64,000 bases of DNA from Karalla daura (lineage: Eukaryota; Chordata; Actinopteri; Chaetodontiformes; Leiognathidae): contig CM055192.1 of the NCBI GenBank assembly GCA_029224185.1, positions 18,736,739 to 18,800,738 on the forward strand, in the 5' to 3' direction. A program made the position numbers and the translations under genes. Positions 23,408 to 37,865 of the stretch are shown here, piece by piece. Within the stretch, counting starts at the first letter, position 1, and each line of letters starts with the position of its first letter. Below the pieces are notes generated by a model. It was not told the origin of the DNA. It saw only the letters and a list, made by a program, of their open reading frames with translations, and did no database searches.

Positions 23408-24362
23408 ATGGGCAGACAGAAGGTGTACTTGGACAAACTGTCCCACTTCTTCCAGATCCGTAACCTGCTGCTGCGGCAGGCCCTGGCAGAGTGTCTGGGC
23501 ACCCTCATCCTTGTGGTAAGTGTGCATGTGTGTCTGTTTATCTATGTGTGAAACTGACGTCACGTCATCTCATGGTGAAAAAAGGTCTAAATTATAACAT
23601 CAGGCTGCTGAGCATTATATATACAGTTGACAGCTCTCACACATTGACTGTTTGTTGTTGTTTTCTTTTCCTCAAAGTACCCTCGCTATCCATATTTTCC
23701 TCTTTTCCTTTGATGTTGCACTGTGATCAGTCACTCTTAATATGACAGCACCACCATTCAGTCATTTCTATCCTCTTGCCATGTTTGAAGAGAAGTGAGT
23801 GATTGCAACAGAAACTGGACATTATTCTTGATCCACACACAGACTTCAAAGCTAGAGCAAAGTGACACATATTGTATGAGACAGAACTGGCCATTATTGT
23901 GCTGTGTCAATGACGGACTGCTTACAATGATAAACCAAACTCAGTATACAAAGGTAAGTTACAGGTTATTCAGGACTGCATTCACTGCAGACAAAAATGA
24001 ATTCACAATAACAAACACATATGTAACAATATTTGCCTGGGGCTCCGATCCAGGATCCCAGTGCCTCATAACATCCTAGTATCACCGTACAGGGGGTGAG
24101 GGTGTGTTCATGCATTTGTGCATGCAGATGAATATACCTGTGTCTGTTTAAATAATAGTGCAGTGACAAGTTAATCAAACTACATTTTGTACTTTAAAGA
24201 CTCAGCAGCTGCTCACGATCAGAGTCTATACTGATGCATTCCAACACGCAAACAAAATCAATCATTATGAGCTGTTTCTGGGCTGAATTTCAGAAGATAT
24301 TTGAGAGAAGTGAAAAATAGATTGATATTTATCTATGGATCGATCTCTCTCTCGTACTCTCT

Positions 24363-24400
<38 letters not shown>

Positions 24401-27400
24401 GAGAGAGAGACTTTATCAGGGTTAAGAAGGTCCAGGCTCGGGCTGCAATAAACTAAAGAACAAGCAGCTTTACAGCTGTAACAGGCCACTGCTGTGAAGG
24501 AAGTCTTTTTCTTACCCCTGTCTCAGCACTAAAATTGGCACACCAGGGAAAATGAGTTTTACAGTAAAGACTTAAACACCAAACAACAACCAGCTTAGTG
24601 GGCAACCTATAGGCGCCTCTAATGGCTTAACATCTGCAACACAGCGCTGCCAAGTGTAGTGTCTTCTTTTATTATACCCTCAGTGATTCCAAGAGAGATT
24701 ATGAAGAGAGCATTTTATTTTGCTATATCTGAATCTCAGTTCAAGAAAAAAACACAGCTAAAGGTCATTTGTATCTACTTCTGTAAGAACAATGTGCACA
24801 GACTCTATCAAGTCTGCCCTACAAGTGAATTACATAACACAGAAATGGAAAATAACTTTAAAAAATATGCCACGATTGAAGATATTAAAATAGCTTCTGT
24901 TAGTCAGGCTGTGTATCGCATACCATGACTATTGACGGTCTGTCAAGGCGTGGCGCAGTCGCTCAATAGGTGACACACGTCGATAGCAGCGCTGCTATGG
25001 TTGATGGCATAACAATGGGTTCCACATTACATACTACCTTCACTTCCTCTCTAAGAAAATGCACTGAATCTCATTACCACTCTGACACTATCTCTACGTG
25101 TTATCTCCTCTCTCTAGATAAAATCTTGTCAATACCGTTTGTCACATATCAAGGCAAACTCCTTCCAAGTAATCAGTTACCTATGTTGGATAACTCAGGA
25201 CGTGAGCGCGTGACAGGGCGTGTATGGGTGTGTGCATCCTTTTGTATGTATTGATTCTGGCATTCTTGGCAACGTGTTACTAGCGCCTAGCAACTGGTTT
25301 GCATCATTAAATAGTTCACGTTCAGCCATTTACAACAATTGTCATATATTAATTAAGCTTTTTAACTTGGATGTCTCAAGGCTCTGTCTGGCCGTCACGG
25401 TGGAATGTAGGGTATGTGAAATCGGGTCAGCCCCAGTATCTAGAGGGGCTTTGTGAAGACAGCTTTCAAGGGGCATACGTCCTTGGTCATCCCAGTGGAA
25501 CTGTTTTGTTAACCCCTGGTTGCGCTCGCAAAACATGCGCTACATTATCCACTTCAAACCACTGTTGCTCGCCTCCTTCCACCCGAAGAGTAGCCATAGG
25601 CTATTCAGCCTCCTCGTTCTAAATTGGAAAAGATCGCACAGGTAGTAATTTAGAGACTGGTTGCATGCCAGCAGATTCTTTGCCCTCAGCTCCTAAACAG
25701 TATGCCAAATGTGTGTTGCAGTAGACCGACCGCTGTGGTTTTCTTTTTTTTTTTCTTTTTTTTTAATAGGCACCCCGACTGTGTTAAAAGCTCTATGGAC
25801 GCATGAGTGGCTGAATCAGCCAGTTGAATGCTGTTTGAGGAAGTGGCAGGGCGCAGTTAACAACGTTGTAACTGCAAACTAGAAGGTGCTGGAATTCCTC
25901 ATCAAGAGTGTGTACGCACACGCTGCTAAATACGAGGACTTAAGAGTAACAGGAAAAGCGTTCGCTACAGCCTGAATTCAGTGTGGGATTTAAATGAGAC
26001 CTTTCTGGAGGAATGCGATCTAAGTAGGGAGGTTGGTGCTCGCAGGATGTTGCAATCTGATGCCTCTGACATTAAAGTCCATCAGCAGAGGAATCCAAAG
26101 TTTTTCCATTTTGGTATTGTCGCATCAAACCAGACTGGAACAGCACACAAGAAAGTACTACAGCTACGCACGACTGGAAGACCGGGATGATTTCTGCAGC
26201 ATTTTTCCAGTAATGGCTGTGCTCATCAGTGGTGGAAACGAGTTTAGATTGAATCCAGTGAAGATGAACTCCCCTCAGGCGCCAGTCTCCCTCAGAGTGT
26301 GGTTCCCTCAGGCTAACCTCAACATCTGAGTACTGTGGGCTGACTGAAAAGCATCCTCATCAGGGGGCTGCGAGAGCGGCAGCTTCAGCACGGACCACAC
26401 ATATTTCTTCTTTTCCCTGCACACACAAAGAGGATGCAAGGATCAGCCTACACAGAAACCCCAAATCGCAAAGTATGCAGAGTAAACAGAATAGCACCTG
26501 CCAGACATGGCTGCTGTCATTCTGTCCTAAATATCTATCCTCTTTTGACTCCGTCAACAATATTGTTCCCGTTTTTTTTACTTTTGAAAGCATAAACCGC
26601 ACTTCCTGAAGGCAACAGTCCTCCACTCTTCAAGGTCTCCACACTGACCTTTTCTGTACATACAGCATACTGTAATTCTTTGTGCCACTGCGAACATGGC
26701 AAGAGCTCATTTAAAGAGTCTTTGTTTTACTGGTTTCACTGATAATGATCACATTCCCTCTGTTCACTCCTCTGCTCGACCTTGATTTGCTGAACAAAGC
26801 ACTGAACGGGCAAGAAAAAAACAGTGACTGTAAATATTATAAATGTGTTGCGCAAGAATCTTGGTGCGTTGGTGCGATATGCCTGAAATTTCCTTGTACA
26901 TAGTTGGAATGATGAGGTGAGCTGCATTTTTCACCTGACAGTTTTGACTTGATCCAGGTATATTCAAAGGTCATTTGCAAAGCATCTCAGCCCTGAGGAG
27001 AGTGTCAGAAATGAAAAACAGTTGCGCAGTGAGAAGCAGGGAGGAGGACTCTTTAGAGTCTTAAGAGGCTTAAGGGTTTCTTAAGGACAGGAGACAATGG
27101 CAGAAAAGCAAAGACAAGAAACTCTCTCCAAATGCTGAATGAAAGTGACTTAATGAAAAGCTACAGATTAGATCCAAATGGGATAATGCTGTCAACAGTT
27201 TTATGTCTCCCACCCAATCCATTTATAAATGGCCATGGAAATGGATGAACGATAAGTTGTTTCATTCCATAAATAGGTCGATCAAACAGATTAAGCACAG
27301 CTACCGCCCTTGCTGTGTAAGTTTGTGCAGCTCAGCTCTTCTTTTAGAAGTTCATCACTTATTTAAGCAGTTAAAATGTCCTGACATGGATGAGCGTAAA

Positions 27401-28496
27401 CTAACTTGCTCTTCTGCTCTTGCATCTCCAGATGTTTGGCTGCGGTGCGGTGGCACAGCTGGTGTTGAGCGGTGGTTCTCATGGCATGTTCCTCACTGTC
27501 AACTTTGCCTTCGGCTTTGCGGCAACCTTAGGCATCCTGGTCTGTGGCCAGGTATCAGGTAAACAGCCTTTTAATGAGAATTTAACTGTTAGATTTTGAG
27601 TGATATCATTTGGTTTGTTATGAATACATGGGAATTTTTTGGAACATTCAAATTCTAGATAATTCAATTTATCTGGGTCAGCATTTAGAGCAGATAGTCT
27701 CCATTCCTCTGATCTTTGATATGTACCAATGCACTGTCGACTATATTTACAGGGGGTCATCTGAACCCTGCCGTGACATTTGCCCTGTGTCTGCTTGGAA
27801 GAGAGCGCTGGAGAAAGTTCCCCGTCTACTTCCTCTTTCAGACAATCGGTGCTTTTTTTGGTGCTGCCATAATTTTTGGCATGTATTACGGTAAGGAAAA
27901 CTTACATGAGGAGATTTTCTTTGAGTTTTCACATATGCTACATTTTGATTAAAACTACTCCAAAAATTAATGTTTCATATAATTTAAACCCTTTCAGATG
28001 CTCTGTGGGATTTTCCTGGAGCCTTCGATGTGACTGGACCCAATGCCACAGCTGGCATCTTTGCAACCTACCCTGGAAAACATCTCACCATCGTCAATGG
28101 CTTCTTTGATCAGGTACTCTCCACATGTCCCATGCAAAATGGTACGTAATGTGGCAACGCAACCAGGGTATCCAGCTCACAGTTCTGTTTTATGTTTCCC
28201 TCGTTTTCTGATACAGATAATTGGCACAGCAGCACTCATTGTTTGCATTCTGGCTATTGTGGACCCATACAACAACCCCATTCCTCAGGGCCTGGAGGCC
28301 TTCACTGTGGGATTTGTGGTCCTGGTTATTGGATTGTCTATGGGCTTTAACTCTGGCTACGCCGTCAACCCTGCCAGGGACCTCGGACCACGCATCTTCA
28401 CTTCAATGGCCGGCTGGGGCATCGGTGTTTTCACGTGAGTGCACAGAGTTTTGTCTGATTATTTATCCTCATTTAATCCTCATTTAATCCCTCTTG

Positions 28497-28531
<35 letters not shown>

Positions 28532-28770
28532 AAAGTGTATCCTAAGACATTTTTTGTCACCCGATCAGGGCTCGAAACGGCTGGTTCCTGGTGCCCATCT
28601 TTGCCCCGTTTCTTGGCACCATCATCGGTGTGATGATCTACCAGTTGATGGTCGGCTTCCATGTGGAGGGAGAGGTGCGCGACAAGAAGAGAGAAGAAGA
28701 GGAGAACGTGAGACTCACTAATGTCACTGCCAACGACAATCCCAAAGACGGCAACAAAGAAATGCAATGA
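23408..28770 (+). CDS. aqp3: Aquaporin 3 (aquaglyceroporin)
   Basis: Six exons, 23408-23515, 27432-27558, 27753-27890, 27998-28113, 28217-28434 and 28569-28770, join in phase to 302 aa (human 292). The six-helix channel is clear. The first NPA box is N83-P84-A85 (GGHLNPAVTFA) and the second is N214-P-A in NPARDLGPR. The Asp after the second NPA marks the glycerol-permeable subgroup. DVTGPNATAGIFATYP lies in the extracellular loop with an NAT glycosylation site. The C-terminus is charged (KKREEEEN). The product is a plasma-membrane water and glycerol channel of epithelia. The start at 23408 gives MGRQKVYLDKLS as in the family. Intron 1 is long (3.9 kb); intron 5 carries an (AT)n run just before the last exon. 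The nol6-aqp3 order matches human 9p13. Teleosts have two copies; which one this is cannot be told here. Confidence 0.97.
24366..24397. repeat. (AT)n microsatellite, aqp3 intron 1
   Basis: About 16 AT units, flanked by CTCTCTCT on the left and GAGAGAGA on the right, giving an inverted-repeat context. Confidence 0.9.
28498..28527. repeat. (AT)n microsatellite, aqp3 intron 5
   Basis: About 15 AT units in the 134-base intron before the last aqp3 exon, about 40 bases from the acceptor. Confidence 0.9.
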
Positions 28771-29669
28771 GCGTGTTCTGAGACATTCAGCGGCACAACT
28801 GAACACATGCACATTCTGTAAATACGTACACATACCAGCAATTCTTCCCTCCAGCCACAACTGTTTTGTCCAACCCGCTTTTTACAGATGTGGAGAGATC
28901 CCTGAGATAGCTGTGTGTTTGTAAAACCAGCCCTCTCTCTTTCAATAACATGTAATTGTATTATAGTGTAGAGGAACGATTGTGTAGACGGGAGAAACAG
29001 ATCAGAAACACAGAATTACATTAATTCTATAACAGATGTTTGGATCTTAGTGTCTTTAACACTCTATTTTGAACAGTATTGTATGTTTTATATCAATGTA
29101 GTTTTTATGTATACTTTTACAGACTTAGATGTAGACAAATGTATATCTTTCCCGGCCTATTGCATTTTTTCAGTCCTGAACCTTTCACTGTTAATATTTG
29201 AATTCAGGGAAATTGTCAGGAAATTGGGAAATATTTTAAACTTCCTTCCTCAAGCCCAAACGTCTGTGAGGGATCTGCCTGAGAAGATTATTGTACATAG
29301 ACTACATCAGTGTTGCCTCCATTGTTTGTCACTGACAGATGGTAAAGATCTATCCTTGCCACAGCATTCTTCACTTTCCCACTGTCACCTCAAAGAAGCT
29401 ATATTAAAGCTGTTGTCTGTTTGTATGAGGCTACACACTCTCTTCACTCTGTGCAATTTCAAGCCAGAAACTGACAACTATTGTGATCATTTATCATTTG
29501 TGTGGACCAGAAGCTACTCTAGCCTTCTAGTTGCATGCAAGGAAATACCCTATCCTTTAACAAGTGGCAGTTATATTCTGTGTACAGCACCATGTAAAAC
29601 TGTTGATTTATGCCTGTTGATGTGTTTGTATGTAGGTTGAGGTGAATGCTTTTGTACCAATACAATAAA
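28771..29669 (+). terminator. aqp3 3' UTR ending at AATAAA
   Basis: AATAAA at 29664-29669 is followed by a T-rich tract. The long open frame 29050-29640 within this stretch has no domain and starts after the aqp3 stop codon, so it is treated as 3' UTR. Confidence 0.6.
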
Positions 29670-29689
29670 GTCTTTTTTTTAATCAATGC

Positions 29690-32600
29690 ATTGCTGTGGA
29701 TCATGTTACTCTCTTGTTCCTGTTCATTCTTCTTTGACACAAATGCCTCTCACATCTTGGGAGGGTGACTGTAATCAGATTACAGTGGAACACAGTTCAC
29801 ATGGACATACAGTTCTGGACACGCCTCTCTGTGAAAAGAGAGCTCGAAAAATGTAGTATTTATGGAGGAGAGTTTCAAGATCAGGGTCAGATAGGCACTG
29901 AATCATTTCATAAGCTTTAAAAAACATGCACTAACATTGTCCAAAGCTTGGAGCTAAACAGGAAACTACACCATGATCTCATGGTTCACTCGGCTGTGTT
30001 TTTTAATAGTGATTTTATGTTCCTAAAATGAGACCTTCTCCATCATTATACAGTGCATGGCTGTATTTTACACTGCTATTTTGAGGCTGCATTTTATTTC
30101 TAAGCATTCCTCAGTATCCACAGGGTAGAACTGTGCCACTGTCCCTCAGTGCATACACACCACCAGTCAGACATTTGGATTCACTTTCTAATTCACTGGA
30201 CTTTCTTCACGAGAAGAGCACAAACGTTCCAAATAATCTTACAGCTATGCCCACATTTTAGAAGAATGTGTTGTTCTTGCACCGATATTACATTAATAGC
30301 AATCAACATCAGCTTCTAATTTGCAGCTGTGGCCTTAAAGTTAGAGAACTAGTTGTAATCAGAGCTTTGCAATTTAATGCCCTGGCTGAAGTGCCCTCTG
30401 AGGAACGCATGAACACCGTACTGCTCCCAGGTGCCCCAGCAGTGGCAGGCCACTGCCCTGGTTAGGTTCACACATTGTGTTTGTTTACTAAATCATGGAT
30501 CGGCAGAATGCAAGACATGCAATATCATGGTGAGAGGAGCTAGAAAGCAACTTCTGGAAGAAAAAAACTCTCCTGACAAAAATGATGTAGTCAGAAGGAG
30601 AAAGTGGAAAGAAGAAGACAAAACCTGCTTTGGATTTTACAGTCTTCAAAGTAGCCACTTCTTTCTTTGCCCTGTGTTGGCATTCTCTCCATGCCAGCTT
30701 TGTGAGGTAGTCACCTGGAACCCTCTTGCTTTAATGTTGAAGGAGTTCCCACACATGTTGAGCACTTGTTGGCTGATTTCCCTCCACTCTCACCCCAACT
30801 ATCTCAACTGGTTTAAAGAAGTTGAGTGAGAGAGTGAATGACTGCTGCCTCTATCTCCTTAGATTAGGTGTACCTGTAACAGGAAAACATAGCAGGTAAT
30901 GATAATAGAATTTAAAGCATTGTATAGGGATTTTAACACAGCTGTTCTTGCTGTTGCCTCACAACCAGAAAGTTGTGGGTACGATCCCAGTCGCTCCCGG
31001 CCATTTCTGTGTAAGTTTGCGAGTCTCCTCATGTGCGCATGGGTTTCCTCCAGTTTCCTCCCACAGTCCAAAAACATGCTGTAAGGTCAGTCGGAGACTC
31101 CATAGGTGTGAGTGAATGAATGAATATCTGAAACTGGGCAAACAACAAAAATAAGAAAACAAAAGATGAGGAGAAGAGGTGTGCCCTGACTTATGTCTGG
31201 TGGCATGAATCCAATCAGCCGTGTACTTCTGTGAGAGAGGTTAATTTCAAAAGGAACTCTTTATCCCAGTTAATACGCCCACCTGCATTTCAGTTTTGAG
31301 CAGACAATACGTTGAGGTTAACCAAGTCAGCCTTGACTTCTGAGAAGTCAAAATGAATCAACATTTAGTGAAACTAGCTCCAACAGGTCCTAGCAGATCA
31401 CTGTGCGGAAGAAATTAACGGTCACTTGGGTGGAAATGAACTCACACGCCATTAATGTCAAAACAGACAAGTTTATACAACCCCTCATTATACCTCACTC
31501 ACAAATGGAGACTTATACACAATTATGTTAATGACTTCTCATTAATTTGGTGTTACATTTGAGACATTCTCCCATCATTTATACTTGACAGGGGATTTTA
31601 TTTTAAAAAAATCTTCATTCCACACAGTGTATCAATAACATATCTAAATACCATACATTTGAACATGTGGACAAGGAGTGGCAGGAGAAGCCCATCAGGT
31701 CTTGGCACTTCATCGCCACTTTTAACCACTTGCTTTGGTTTTTCACCTTTTCTGTTTTGATTGATTCCCACGGTTCTCCTCAGAGTCATTTGTGGCCAAA
31801 GCAGGCAGATGTTTTTCATAAAAAATAAAAATAAAAACCATATCTTAAAACCTACTGGCTGCCAGGCCACCTGTCTTCTACCAGCACCAAACTGTGAAGG
31901 CAGCTTAGCTAATGTCTCCGTGTATGACATACTGTAGATGGATGTTGGAACAGTGATATTTAATGCAGTTGATCTTAAAAACAAATTGTATTCCAGTTAG
32001 ATAATTGCAAATTTCACAGCTATTTGTCATTTTAGTGAAGATTATGAGGGCCACGTTCTAGCAGTTTGAGGTAAATCCTCTGTGTATTTACAGTATGAAT
32101 GTCATAGGAATCATCTGGCACTATGAGAAACATTGTTTTAGACCTGTTGAGGGTGTGAAGTCTAGAGCTGGAGCCAGCAGGTGATTAGTGTAGCTTAACA
32201 TGAAGACCAAAGACAAGAGGAAATAGCTGGAAAGTGTGTCTTCTAACATCACTTAACACATTGCATCTCATCAGTTTAGTCTGTGATGCAAACAGATCTA
32301 GTCTCACTGCTGAGCTAAATTAATCATAGCTGCTTCCAGGTCCATAACGCAGAGATGAGATTAGTATGCATCCTCCCAGGCAACTTTTAGTAAGATAGTA
32401 AACATGCAAAATTCCTCAAATTTCTGATCATTTCTTAAACGCCAGGAGGCAGAGAGAATTACATTAGTGATGACATAGACTGTCCAAAGAATCAAAGACG
32501 GATTTCTTTCCAAGTGCGCTGGATCGTTTTTGAACACATCAGTAGCAAGACTATTCAAAACAGTTCCTCCTCGTGGAATCAAAGCCTTATTTCATAAAGT

Positions 32601-35600
32601 TATTGTAAGTTCACAGCAGTGAAAACCGTTCTGATGAAATAAAAAAGACCTGTACGGCTGCTTGGATTTGAGGATGTTCTCTTGAAAAATTTGGTTTACT
32701 TTGGAAGTTTAGTGTGAGGAACCTGCAAAATGTGTAGCTATCAAAGCAGCATTCACTAACCTTATGGACATGTGTTTTCAATATGAAGCTGCCTTGTCAG
32801 CTGGAGTATGTGGCCTGAAGCTGCAGTGGAATTCTGGATCAGGTTTGATGTGTTATCACTCTGTTAAGCTATTGTATGAGCATACATTCACTCTTGATAT
32901 TCTCTAATCATTATTTGGAAGTCTGCATTATTTATTTGGCACCAGGTGCATTAGTTAGTCTTGTATAGAAGTTCATAAGAGTGCATAAAGTGCAACTGAT
33001 ATTTATATATTTATTTATGTAATTATTCTACTTCTTGCAAATATCACGACCAATTCTGCGGAAATAATATTGCAAGCAAAAAGCCACTCAGTTGTAACTT
33101 GCTGAGGGAAACAAAACACAAAAGCTGCCTGTTTCAACAGGTCTTTGGAAGAGTAAAGATGCAAACCTTAATATTAATCACGGAGGCAAGCCACATAAGC
33201 TTCTGCCATTATATCTTAGAGCAGGGAGCATGCATTGATCCCACGAAAAAGACCTCTTCATCCTAAGACAGAATGCTTTCATACTCAAACTGTATTATGA
33301 TCTCAATATAGCATCTCACATACCTACCATATCCCTTTCCACAGGATTTGGTCCCGAATATACCTGTAAAATCTCCTTCATACCCCCCAGCCAAGTAGCT
33401 CATGCCAGAGTTTCATCAAAGCCTTTTCACCTGGCCAGGTTTCAGTGTTGTAAAACATTCTTTCACAGGAAAGCAATCCAATACGTACACAAGACAAACC
33501 AGTGTTTTTCACCCTTGAAATACAACAGAAGAAGAAAGATGGAAAGACAGAAATATTATGCGTATGAGGTGAATTATCACAGTAAGGTCAAACAACTTTC
33601 GACCCATAGTTTACAGTGCGGTTTTAATGTGTCTCACACAGTTGTGTGGAGTGTCTGGGTCGAGCCAGCAGTACTAATGGTCTGTTTTGCTTACATGGTA
33701 TAAAACACCTGGGGGAAGAGTTGGTACCATGTGCAGACCATCTGTGATCTCAGCTCTGAACAAAATTACAAGATGAACTGGTAAATCCAATCCACTCCTA
33801 TCCCAATCACTCACAGGAGATTGGCGGTACATGACCCAACTTGACTGGCAGGGAATGAACCCTCCTTGTTTTCAATCATCTGAAAACACACAATACACAA
33901 AGCAATAGAGATAACTACAATTGGAAATGATGTGAAGAACAGACCAACTCAGATCCTCAGACTGACAGGATGAGACACAACATCATCAGAATGGGAAAAT
34001 CAAAACAGCACTTATCTACCAAATTCACTTTTTCACCTTACAATGCCAGAGGTCTTACCCACTGTCTTACCCACTGTTAACCAAATACAGTATCTGGTTC
34101 CCATTATTTGAGCGCCATCATTCCTGAATGGATTGTGAAGCAATAAATAAAAATAATAACTATGATTGACAGGCATATATCAAGCCCAGGCAATCCACCA
34201 AAATGTGATCAGATTTTATTGTGGAATTCATTCCTACTGTGGAAAGTAAAGTATTGCCTAAAATTTCAACCATGTGAATATTCCTTTGCTCTAGTTTCTA
34301 GGATCTTTCTCTAGCAGTTTTAACAGTGAGTGCACAATGCCAACAGCAAAAGCACATTGTTGTTGCCTTTGTGCAAAAGTTTTAGCTTTTATCACCACTG
34401 TAAGAAAAGAGGTGCTTTTAATACCTTCCATCTTGTGTCAAATTGACCGAGTGAAAAACAAGCACATGCTCACAAGATGTTAATATGTTTGCTTCTGAAA
34501 TCTGGAGTCAAACAGAAGAGTGGCCATTGCACGTTCCCGGGGAGGAAATAGAGGATGCTCATAAATCTAGGATGCTTCGGACACATCTGTTTATTGTTGC
34601 TCCTGTTCCTTCCTCTCCTCTTTTCCTTTTTATTCACATCTCATCTCAAGTGCTGTCCTTACCACTTCACAGGGTGAATGGGCCTTTTCTATTTCTCGTG
34701 GTTTGATTGGCATTTATACAGAAAACATATTCTACTCATCTGGAAGGCCATCGGTGGAAGTACTGTCTCATGTGAGAGACAAAGAGCTACATATAACAGC
34801 TGACTCCAAAACAGCTGGTTTGTGCGGGGGTGTGTTCGTGCAGTTGGCATGAGCTGCGTGCACTTCTCTGAGAACACCACTGAAGATGTGTTTGCATTTG
34901 TTGGAGCTTTTTCCAGGAGAAGCCATCTCATGCCAAACCTCATTCAGTGCATGTTACAACAACGTTGCTTCCTAGTCAAAGAGTGCTTGAGTAGTAAGCT
35001 GGTTTGTTTGCAGTTCCATGAAGTTTCAATAAGCCGAAAAAGTTCTGTGAAAACAGTGATGTAACAAAGTTGTAAACATGCCAACTGTATAATTATATTA
35101 AAAAAAGAAAGAGGAAAATATCCATTTGAACATGAGATACAGTTTCCTCTACTGAGTATTTGCAAATCATGAGATTTTTAGTAACTGTGTCTCAACTTTT
35201 TTGGACTCTGTGTTGTATAAACTGGCAAATGCACTCTTCTCTAAAGTCTCAAAACAAAACAGACTGGAGGAGTACTTTAGGAATATTGGAAGCAAACAGT
35301 CTGCCCACAGAAACCATGTGATGTTTAAAAAGAAAAACAAGGCTAACTAAAGAGAACTTTTCCTTCAGGTGTGGAGAAAATATCTAAATCTTACAGTTCT
35401 TTTGCGTACTATGTTTTTTTTGTTTTGCTTTGTTACTGATGATAGTTTGAACATTAGATCAGCATGTCAAACCCACTACAACACTTTTTTCTCCAGAATC
35501 TTTGCAAACAAGCCGATCTTGAGAAGATCTTGAGAGATCACTGCTGTGAAGCCAGAAATATGAACTGCCGGGCTATGTGAGTCAATCCTCTCTTACACAC

Positions 35601-37840
35601 CTCCTATTCATCGCAGTGTCACTCCCACTTTCTCCTGCCTCACCTGCGAAAAGACACGTCTGTGCACATACAGCGTACCCCGTCACTATTTGAAGAGTGA
35701 CACCGCTCCTATTGTCTTGGATCAGTATACCAGCATGCTGGGTTTTAAATGAAACAATGACAATGCAATCAAAATGCTGACTTCTTCCTGTAAGGGCGTG
35801 GGAGGGTGTAAACATGCTCCACACTGGATGAGCAAGGGAAAAGTTCAGTGCAAGATTAAAAAAAAAAAGATTCTGACAATATTCACCTAGTGCCTTTGAA
35901 AGTAACTTTAAATGTAGGAAAAGCTAATTTACTTCGAACGACAGACGTAGAAACATATAGACTCTGTAACAGCTCTACAACATTAACCATGAGTTAAATG
36001 CAATTAGCTGTTATGAAACTTAAGTCCTAATAATATCGTTTGTGTCGAGGCTTGAGACCAATTAGGTGCTAAATGTTTAACAGTTACTCCTTCCCTCATT
36101 AGGCTCAAGAAAGTGGTTCAGAAGGGTGTTAAAAGAAGCTGTGTCTTTTTCATAGTGCTGTTTGTGATTTGCTGCCTTTTGTGCCCTCTCATTTCGGTAA
36201 ATGTAGCGCAGTCTCAGCTGTGGGTTTAGTGTTACCATCCTTTGACAAAATCCACAAAAAGTCATTTAACATACAGTAAAGAGATGGAGAAAAACTGGAA
36301 ACATGTAAGGCAGCGTTTTTCCTTCTGGCATTTTGGAGTTTTGTCTGAACACAGATCCCCTCGTTACTCTTAAAATGAGCGAGAGATCAAATGAACCTGT
36401 CCGACAACACCCACGACTCTTTCAAAAGAGCTTTTCTGCTTCTTTACAGCTTTTCTGTTGTGAAAAGGATCCTCCTGCTGGGAAGTTTCCGTGCTGCAGG
36501 GAAAAGCTGTGTACCCTGGCCGCCTCATCATCACCTTCACCATCTGTGATTACTACATTGCTTCAACTTGTCTCTACTAGTTACATGAATGAGCCTTTGT
36601 CAGCAATAATCACAATATCTCCTCTCCCAGAATAATATCAAAACATGAGAAAATTACTTCTGATGTTCAATAAACAATACAGAAAGTAAACTTCATACAA
36701 AACTTCATGATAGACCAGTGAAAACAGGAGAAATTTGTTGTGGGTGTATATGTACATATTTCACTTTATTAGCTAGTTCACAGTTTCAAAAACGTGTTGG
36801 TTACAAAAGAGTTGGTTTGTAAACCAGGTTACCACTCACAAGGAGTCATCTTCAGCTGACATAATCTCTACTCAGACTGGTTTTGGGACTTCCTGCTCTG
36901 TTCATTACAGCAAGCTTTTAAAAATGAGGGCTCCCAAAATGATGAGAATAATGGAAGGCTTTTATATCTTCAGTTCAATGAGCAACTTTATTGACTAATG
37001 AAGAATGTGTGCTATACAATCTAAGGTGCTATGGTTGCATGGCCCATTAAAAAAAAAGCTTTGTCAGCTGTTTTTAAGGGGGATAATTAGCTGTCACACT
37101 CAGATCATTGTATAAACTCTTTCTGTTAACAACTTGATCAATAGATGTGCATTAAGTGCCAGTATTGCAGCAAAGTGCATTATAAAATGGATAAGGCTGA
37201 TGTGCTGTCGCACTATTAGTATTACTTTTTCACACTAGGTTAAGACTTTCTTCTGCATCTCAAAAACTTTATGAAATGAACAAATAATACTGATTACGTG
37301 TCTTGGAAAACAACAAACTTGCAACACATTGGTAATTACATTTCTCTATCATAGGCTGTTAATCCTAAAGTTAAGGCCTTGAGCCTCTGAGCCAGGTGTG
37401 TTCTGATGTGTTGCTAAGCACAGTGTTACAGAACAGATCAACACTAGGTCCAAAATTTCCTGTGGATCTGTCAAGATTTTCAAGATCAAGCTGGTATATA
37501 AATGGACAGCACGGTGTCTCAATGTTAAACATCAAGGCACGATAGGTTGGAGTCGAGGCTTTGGCAAACTAAAATTAGTTTCCTGAGTGTTAATCTAAAT
37601 TAAGTAATTACCATAAGATAGATGTCTTTAGTGGTAGTAAGGACAGTAAAAAAGGCTGCTTCAATTTTACTGTAACAGTTTTTTCTTCCCAACAAGTAAC
37701 TCCTTGAATCACCAACAGCTCATACTCTTACTTTTTCATCTATGTCAGCTTTGCAAAAGCTTTATTTTTCAGTAGCTGCAAAGTCCCACAGAAGAACTTT
37801 CAAAACAAGAGAAAACGTCTCCAGGTTTTCACACTTTCAG
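29690..37840. other. 8-kb intergenic region
   Basis: AT-rich, with only short open frames on both strands. No splice-linked exon series or recognisable domain was found. It contains one clear dispersed repeat (30.9 kb). Distal regulatory elements cannot be judged without comparison. Confidence 0.5.
30940..31135 (+). repeat. Dispersed teleost repeat
   Basis: Reads TGCCTCACAACCAGAAAGTT, GGGTACGATCCCAG, TTTCTGTGTAAGTTTGCGAG, TGCGCATGGGTTTCCTCCAG and TCCCACAGTCCAAAAACATG, ending in GGTGTGAGTGAATGAATG. It is the best-preserved copy in the window of an element family scattered through teleost introns and spacers. Confidence 0.7.
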
Positions 37841-37865
37841 AGGACAACATGTACAAAAACAGCGT

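Noticed and set aside
24940..25020. Possible tRNA-like sequence (GGCGTGGCGCAGTCGCTC)
   Set aside because: It cannot be folded into a full cloverleaf by eye and looks like a dispersed repeat head (GTGGCGCAGTGG type).
29050..29640. 196-residue open frame after aqp3
   Set aside because: It lies between the aqp3 stop codon and its AATAAA, is AT-rich with no domain, and is best read as 3' UTR.
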